Below are positions 59,556-64,000 of a stretch of 64,000 nt of DNA, in pieces (position 1 is the stretch's first letter; each line of letters begins with the position of its first letter). Made by a program: the position numbers and the translations under genes. The notes under the pieces are model-generated. The model did not search any database, had not been told where the DNA came from, and saw only the letters and a list, made by a program, of their open reading frames with translations. The stretch is from Streptacidiphilus sp. P02-A3a. Lineage in GTDB: Bacteria; Actinomycetota; Actinomycetes; Streptomycetales; Streptomycetaceae. The stretch is from NCBI RefSeq assembly GCF_014084105.1, contig NZ_CP048289.1:4225922-4289921 (forward strand). Direction: 5' to 3'.

Positions 59556-60608
59556 CTACTGGCCGGTGGTCCAGGTGCCGAGGGTGATCTCGGCGGTGAT
59601 CCCGGGACCGAACCCGGCCAGGATGCCCTGGTGCCCGGGCAGGCTGCTCCGCTCGTCGAAGAGGCGGCTGAGAGCGTCCAGGATCACCGCGCTGGCGATG
59701 TTGCCGTACTGGGTGAGCGTGGCCCGGCTGTGCCGGAAGGCGTGCGGCGCGATGTCCAGGTGGTGGGTGAGGTCGTCCAGGATGCGCGGGCCACCGGCGT
59801 GGATGATGTAGAAGTCCAGTTTGCCGATGTTCCACTGGTGCTGCTCGGCCAGCGCGCGCAGGGCGGGGCTCAGCGGCTCCATCGTCCCCGGGACCCGCTT
59901 GTCGAGCTGGAAGTGGAAGCCGGTGGGGCGGACCGCGTAGGAGATCCAGTCCTCGGTGTCCGGGACCAGGTAGGAGCCGTTGCGTTCGAGGCTGATGCCG
60001 GTCCCGCCCTGGCCGCGCACCACGGCGGCGGCGATGCCGTCGCCGAAGAGGCCGTTGGACAGCAGGGTGCCGATACCCAGGTCGGTGGGCTGGTAGCAGA
60101 GCGAGCAGAACTCGCAGGCGACGATGAGCGCGTTGCTGTCGGGGTAGGCGGTGCAGAAGTCGTGGGCCCGGTTGATGGCCGCGCCGCCACCGGCACAGCC
60201 GAGTTGGGCGATCGGGATCTGCCGGGTCTGCGGGCGGAACCCCATGGTGTTGATCAGCCAGGCGGTCAGCGAGGGCATCATGAAGCCGGTGCAGGAGACA
60301 TACACGATCAGGTCGATCTGCTCAGGTTCGAGCCCGGCATGGTCGAGCGCCTGCCGCACCACGGCCGGGACCCGGGCCTTGGACTCGGCCTCGTAGATGA
60401 CGCTCCGCCTGGTCAGCCCCTGGTGCTGGAGCACCTGCTCGATGGGCTGGACCAGGTGGCGCTTCTGCACACCGGTGTTCTCGATCAGCCGCAGCGCGAG
60501 GTCCAGCCGCGGGTGGTCGCGGTGCAGGCTGCGGGCGAGGCCGAGCGTCTCTTCCAGGGTGATGACGTGTTCCGGGACCGCGACCGCGGGTTTGCACAGC
60601 ACGGCCAT
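59556..60608 (-). CDS. rppA: 1,3,6,8-tetrahydroxynaphthalene synthase (type III PKS)
   Basis: 350 residues. Residue numbering coincides with Streptomyces RppA: catalytic Cys138 (QLGCAGGG), His270 (YIIHAGGPR) and Asn303 (YGNIASA), the accessory Cys106 (YVSCTGFM) and Tyr224. Position 184, a cavity Cys in the enzyme I recall, is Ser here. It condenses five malonyl-CoA units to tetrahydroxynaphthalene, which oxidises to flaviolin, the precursor of a UV-protective melanin-like pigment. GGAGAG precedes the ATG. The P450 gene lies upstream on the same strand, 177 bases away. Confidence 0.93.
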   Translation of the reverse strand: MAVLCKPAVAVPEHVITLEETLGLARSLHRDHPRLDLALRLIENTGVQKRHLVQPIEQVLQHQGLTRRSVIYEAESKARVPAVVRQALDHAGLEPEQIDLIVYVSCTGFMMPSLTAWLINTMGFRPQTRQIPIAQLGCAGGGAAINRAHDFCTAYPDSNALIVACEFCSLCYQPTDLGIGTLLSNGLFGDGIAAAVVRGQGGTGISLERNGSYLVPDTEDWISYAVRPTGFHFQLDKRVPGTMEPLSPALRALAEQHQWNIGKLDFYIIHAGGPRILDDLTHHLDIAPHAFRHSRATLTQYGNIASAVILDALSRLFDERSSLPGHQGILAGFGPGITAEITLGTWTTGQ

Positions 60609-60785
60609 GGGACTCTCCTGCCGGCGGACACGGGTTCTCCGCAGGGTTCGTGGCCCGGCCCCGGAGGGGCGCGGACGGGGACCGTCGGGGACTTGGTGCG
60701 CGCGGGGCGCGGTGGGGATTGGCCCCAATCTACGGTGGCCGGTGCCTCCGCGCACCTCGGCCGGGCCGCCGGTCCGAGGTGCGTT

Positions 60786-61991
60786 TCACCAGGTGACGGG
60801 CAGTTCCAGCGGGTGGCGCCAGATCGAGGTGGTGTTCCAGCGGATCTCCTGGGCGGGCCGGGCCAGCGCCAGCCGGGGAAAGCGGCTGAGCAGCGCGTCG
60901 AGCGCGGTGTGCAGCTCGATGGAGGCCAGCGGCGCGCCCAGGCAGTGGTGGGCGCCCCAGCCGAAGGTCATGTGGGCGGGCCCGGGCCGCTCCAGGTCCA
61001 ACTCGTCGGGACGGTGGAAGGTGTCCGGGTCGCGGTTGGCGGTGAGGTAGGAGACGTGGACGGTGTCGCCCGCGTTGATGGTCACCCCGCCGAGTTGGAC
61101 GTCCTCGGTGGCGATGCGGGGGATGCCCACACCCTTGCGGAAGGGGATCAGCCGCAGCAGCTCGTTGACGACCGGCGCCAACTGGTCGGGTCGGGCCCGC
61201 AGCAGGGCCAGCTGGTCCGGGCGGGTGAGCAGGGCGTAGGCGAGGTTCGCGATCTGGTACGTGGTGGTGTCCTGCCCGGTGATCAGCAGCACCATGGCCA
61301 TCACGGTCAGCTCGTCCGGGTCCAGCGTCTGGTCGCCGTCGCGGGCCGTGGCCAGGGCGCTGATCAGGTCCGGACCGGGGGCGCGGCGGCGCTGCGCGGT
61401 CAAGGTGGCGAAGTAGGCCCGCATGTCGGCCTTGGCCCGGACGGCGGCGGCCCTGCCCTCGGGCGTGGTGTCCATCATGGTGCGGGCGTGGCCGCGCAGG
61501 GTGGCCCGGTCGCCCTCGGGGATGTCCAGCACCTCGCAGATCACTGTGAGCGGCAGCGGACCGGCGAGGTGTTCCACCAGGTCAGCGCCGGGGCCCTGGG
61601 CGGCCATGGCGTCCAGCAGCGCGTCGGTGGCCAGCCGGGTGCGGGTGCGCGCGTGCTCCAGCAGGTCGCGGGCGAAGGCCTTGGACACCAGGGCGCGCAG
61701 CCGGTTGCTCGCGGGCGGGTCCATCAGGTTGATGGCCTCGTCCTGGACGATCGGCTCCGGCGTCATCCGGGGGAAGTCGCGGCCGACGATGGCGTGGCGG
61801 CTGAAGCGCCGGTCGGTGGTGACGGTGCGCACGTCGTCGTAGCCGGTGACCAGCCAGGCTTCGTCCTGCCCGTACGGCAGTCGGATCCGGGTCACCGGGC
61901 CCTCGGCCATCAGTTCCCGGAGGGCGGGGTCGAATTCCAGGGCGTCGGCGAAGTCGAACGGGCAGTGGCGTGCGGCGGGGCCGTTGGGCAT
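60786..61991 (-). CDS. cytochrome P450, CYP158A-like (flaviolin coupling)
   Basis: 401 residues. Heme-ligand Cys350 lies in FGWGAHHCLGAPLA, the ExxR motif is Glu277-Leu-Leu-Arg280, and the I-helix reads LLITGQDTTTYQ. There is no membrane anchor, as expected of a soluble bacterial P450. The pairing with rppA indicates a CYP158A/P450mel-type enzyme that oxidatively couples flaviolin into dimers and trimers. In the S. coelicolor and S. griseus clusters rppA comes first, whereas here the P450 gene is upstream. Redox partner genes are not adjacent. Confidence 0.92.
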   Translation of the reverse strand: MPNGPAARHCPFDFADALEFDPALRELMAEGPVTRIRLPYGQDEAWLVTGYDDVRTVTTDRRFSRHAIVGRDFPRMTPEPIVQDEAINLMDPPASNRLRALVSKAFARDLLEHARTRTRLATDALLDAMAAQGPGADLVEHLAGPLPLTVICEVLDIPEGDRATLRGHARTMMDTTPEGRAAAVRAKADMRAYFATLTAQRRRAPGPDLISALATARDGDQTLDPDELTVMAMVLLITGQDTTTYQIANLAYALLTRPDQLALLRARPDQLAPVVNELLRLIPFRKGVGIPRIATEDVQLGGVTINAGDTVHVSYLTANRDPDTFHRPDELDLERPGPAHMTFGWGAHHCLGAPLASIELHTALDALLSRFPRLALARPAQEIRWNTTSIWRHPLELPVTW

Positions 61992-62274
61992 GCGGACACC
62001 TCACGGGTAGGGCGGCGGTGGGCGGCGGTGGTGGACGGCGGTGGTGTGTGGCGGACCTGCCACCGGTACCCGTCCGCGCGCCCGGGCATGCCTGCGGGCA
62101 CCCGGTCGCGCCGCCGATTCACCCCGCCGGTCGCCCGCCCGGCCCCGCCGGGACCCGCCGGAGAACCGGCCGGGTGCGGCGGGGCTTCTCGGTAAGGCAT
62201 GTGACGCCTGTTGCTCCCGGCGCGCGGGCCGGGGAGGTGCGTCGCGGCCGCGGTGTTGCCGGTCGGCTCCTTGG

Positions 62275-62946
62275 TCACAGGCTGCGGGCGGTGATGTCGC
62301 CGTGGCCGGTGGTGGCGTGGATGGCCAGGGCGGGGTTGGCGCCCTCGGTGTTCATCAGGGCGTTGTGGATCCGGCCGTGGCCGGTTCCGGCGTCCAGGGA
62401 GGCGGAGGTGCCGGGGGCGGCGCCGATGGTCACGTCGCCGCTCTGGGTCTTCAGTACGACGGTGCCGTGGGTGGCCTCGGTGATCCGGATGTCGCCGCGG
62501 GCGGTGGTGATCCGGGCGGGGCCGCCCAGGCGGCCGACCTCGACGCTGCCGTCGACCGCGGTCAGTTGCAACGCGGCGGTCTCGTCGATCTTGATCTGGC
62601 GGTAGGCGCCCTCGACCAGGACGTCGCCCAGGCGGCCGACGCCGCGGAACTCGGCGGTGGCGCTCCTGGCCTCGACCCGGGATCCGGCGGGCAGTTGGAC
62701 GGTGACCTCCAGCGCGCCGGAGGGGCCGAAGCACTGGTTCCCGGGCTCGGCGGTGCGGATCCGCAGCACACCGTCGGTGAACTCGACCGTGGTCCGCTCG
62801 GCCGCCCTCACGTCGCGGCTCCTGGCCGGGTCGGCGGGCCGGACCTCGACCGTGGTGTCCGCCCGGTCGGCGGCGATGACCTGGATCCGCCCGGCGGCGA
62901 CGTCCAGCACGGTGCGGATCGCGGCGGGGGACTGGAACTTCTGCAT
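62275..62946 (-). CDS. DUF4097-family beta-helix protein
   Basis: 223 residues of repetitive beta-strand pattern typical of DUF4097 (putative adhesin) proteins: IRTVLDVAAGRIQVIAADR, LPAGSRVEARSATAEFRGVG, GSVEVGRLGGPARITTARGD and SGDVTIGAAPGTSASLDAG. No signal peptide or anchor is visible, so it is probably cytoplasmic despite the 'adhesin' label. It is divergent from an HTH/MarR fusion gene, with a cluster of TTGCAT elements in between, and is the likely regulated target. Confidence 0.88.
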   Translation of the reverse strand: MQKFQSPAAIRTVLDVAAGRIQVIAADRADTTVEVRPADPARSRDVRAAERTTVEFTDGVLRIRTAEPGNQCFGPSGALEVTVQLPAGSRVEARSATAEFRGVGRLGDVLVEGAYRQIKIDETAALQLTAVDGSVEVGRLGGPARITTARGDIRITEATHGTVVLKTQSGDVTIGAAPGTSASLDAGTGHGRIHNALMNTEGANPALAIHATTGHGDITARSL

Positions 62947-62997
62947 GATGCTCTCCGGGGTTCGCTGCTCGTTGTTTCCGATGGAAGAAACACTACG

Positions 62998-63120
62998 TTG
63001 CGTTCATGGATCGAGCAATGAGAAAGTTGCATCGGATGGCTGTTCATGCAGGTGAAAGCCTATTTTTCATTGCAACTGGCGTAAATCTAACGCAATGACG
63101 GAAGCCCTGCTCGTTGCATT
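62998..63120. promoter_or_regulatory. array of TTGCAT-type elements in the DUF4097/regulator gap
   Basis: Six TTGC(A/G)T or ATGCAA-like elements occur in about 120 bases: near 62998, GCAATG 63015-63020, TTGCAT 63027-63032, CATTGC 63068-63073, GCAATG 63092-63097 and TTGCATT 63114-63120. CATTGC and GCAATG (63068-63097) form one inverted pair. The region is AT-rich compared with the rest of the window. These are probable operator half-sites for the divergent regulator. Confidence 0.65.
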
Positions 63121-63177
63121 GGGGTGCGCTTGAACGCTACGCTGACGGCATCGGGGAGGAAACGAAGGGAGAGCACG

Positions 63178-63972
63178 GTGCCGGGAGGCAGACTTACTCA
63201 GCAGGAGCGTCAGCAGATCGCGCTGGGGCTGGCCGACGGCCTCGCGTACGCGGAGGTCGCCCGACGCCTGGACCGCCCCACCTCGACGATCACGCGCGAG
63301 GTGATGCGCAACGGCGGCCCCACCGCCTACCGCGCCGACCTGGCCCACCGCGCCACCGAACGCCGTGCGCACCGGCGCAGGTCCACCGCGCCCCGCGAGC
63401 CGGGGGCGCCCGCGCAGGGCTACGGACGAGACGACGAGGCCGTGCGCGAGTACGAGGAGACGTTCACCACGCTGCTGATGCAGCAGGGCCTGCCCAAGAT
63501 GACGGCGCGGGTGCTGACCTGCCTGTTCATCTCCGACGCGGGCAGCGTCACCGCGTCCGAGCTGGTGCAGCACCTCCAGGTCAGCCCGGCGTCCGTGTCC
63601 AAGGCGGTCGCGCTGCTGAGCGATCTGGGCCTGATCCGCCGGGAACGTGACGAGCGCCGCCGCGAGCGCTACTTCGTCGACGACGACGTCTGGTACCAGT
63701 CGACGATCGCGAGCGCCCGCGGTGTCGCCCAGGTCGCCGAGACCGCGCGGCAGGGCGTCAGCGTCCTCGGCCGCGACACCCCGGCCGCCGCCCGCCTGGA
63801 GAACATCGCCCGCTTCAGCGACTTCGTCAGCGAGAGCATCCTCCGCGCCGCCGAGCAGGTCCGAGAAATCCTCCACACCAAGCCCGAGCCGACCCCGGGC
63901 AGCAGCAACCCGCTCCAGCAGCCCGGGGCTTCGGGAGCGATCACCGGCTCCCCGGACGCGCGTCGGCGGTGA
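63178..63972 (+). CDS. two-domain regulator: IS30-type HTH fused to a MarR/GbsR winged helix
   Basis: 264 residues. Residues about 5-60 (RLTQQERQQIALGLADGLAY, AEVARRLDRPTSTITREVMR) are an HTH_38/IS30-transposase-like helix-turn-helix. Residues about 90-170 (TTLLMQQGLPKMTARVLTCL, VTASELVQHLQVSPASVSKA) form a GbsR/MarR-type winged helix with basic wing (RRERDERRRERYFVDDD). GTG at 63178 has AAGGGAG upstream; the more distal in-frame GTG at 63124 lies in the promoter region. Two DNA-binding modules in one chain, with an array of TTGCAT sites upstream, suggest autoregulation and control of the DUF4097 gene. Confidence 0.85.
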   Translation: MPGGRLTQQERQQIALGLADGLAYAEVARRLDRPTSTITREVMRNGGPTAYRADLAHRATERRAHRRRSTAPREPGAPAQGYGRDDEAVREYEETFTTLLMQQGLPKMTARVLTCLFISDAGSVTASELVQHLQVSPASVSKAVALLSDLGLIRRERDERRRERYFVDDDVWYQSTIASARGVAQVAETARQGVSVLGRDTPAAARLENIARFSDFVSESILRAAEQVREILHTKPEPTPGSSNPLQQPGASGAITGSPDARRR

Positions 63973-64000
63973 GTGGGGCGAAGGCGGTGCTGGTGCCGGT

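Noticed and set aside
61582..62734. Long basic minus-strand frame spanning the P450 start and the DUF4097 gene
   Set aside because: Extremely Arg/Pro-rich shadow with no domain, overlapping two well-supported genes.
1..64000. CRISPR arrays, tRNA/rRNA genes, integrase or attachment sites
   Set aside because: No regularly spaced direct repeats, no tRNA-like T-loop and acceptor combinations, and no integrase or recombinase frames were found.

Overview
This is a very GC-rich, gene-dense chromosomal window from a streptomycete-type actinomycete (Streptomyces, Kitasatospora or a close relative). The evidence is strong GC bias at third codon positions, many GTG starts, a mycothione reductase, a DUF574-type SAM methyltransferase, an AfsR-like XRE/NB-ARC/TPR regulator, a DasR-type operator before a GH19 chitinase, and an rppA/P450 pigment pair. 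I see no rRNA, tRNA, CRISPR array, plasmid or phage module. The only mobile DNA is a short IS5-type transposase remnant at the left edge.

Layout. 1-14 kb is a stress and redox block: a hypothetical gene, a 53-aa membrane peptide, DedA, PRC-barrel, SRPBCC, a PYROXD2-like oxidoreductase, YihY/BrkB, a three-subunit molybdenum aldehyde oxidase operon, mycothione reductase, a ferritin-like protein and a DUF2231-Rieske protein. 14.7-23.4 kb holds a secreted I36-like protein, the STAND-type regulator, an aldo/keto reductase-DUF2316 operon divergent from a TetR, a methyltransferase and a MarR/MFS efflux pair.

23.5-40.2 kb is the most coherent part. A hydroxyproline catabolic operon (three-part D-hydroxyproline dehydrogenase, DapA-like deaminase, Cys/Cys 4-hydroxyproline epimerase, GntR regulator) is followed by an Xaa-Pro aminopeptidase, a GH27 alpha-galactosidase, a LysR regulator, a secreted M9 collagenase-like protein, an SLT-type lytic enzyme and a second GH27 alpha-galactosidase. 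A 12-bp element, GTGACATAGTAC, lies upstream of both the dehydrogenase operon and the distant second alpha-galactosidase, and related ATGTCAC elements lie at promoters in between. I infer a scavenging programme for hydroxyproline-rich glycoproteins, such as plant extensins or collagen.

40.3-53.7 kb carries a secreted PLD-like protein, an arsR-aquaporin-arsC arsenic operon, a class A beta-lactamase, two GH19 chitinases (one with a recently duplicated chitin-binding module and a DasR site), an SDR, a sedolisin protease, an aldehyde dehydrogenase and a HEAT/LRV-repeat protein. 53.8-64 kb carries a MarR/quinone oxidoreductase pair with three operator repeats, a serine hydrolase, an HxlR/DoxX pair, a ScoMcrA-like type IV restriction enzyme, an ACT-domain protein, the rppA/CYP158-like flaviolin pair, and a DUF4097 gene divergent from an unusual IS30-HTH/MarR fusion regulator.

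Functions are read from motifs and family knowledge. No database search was possible, and regulatory sites are pattern-based inferences.
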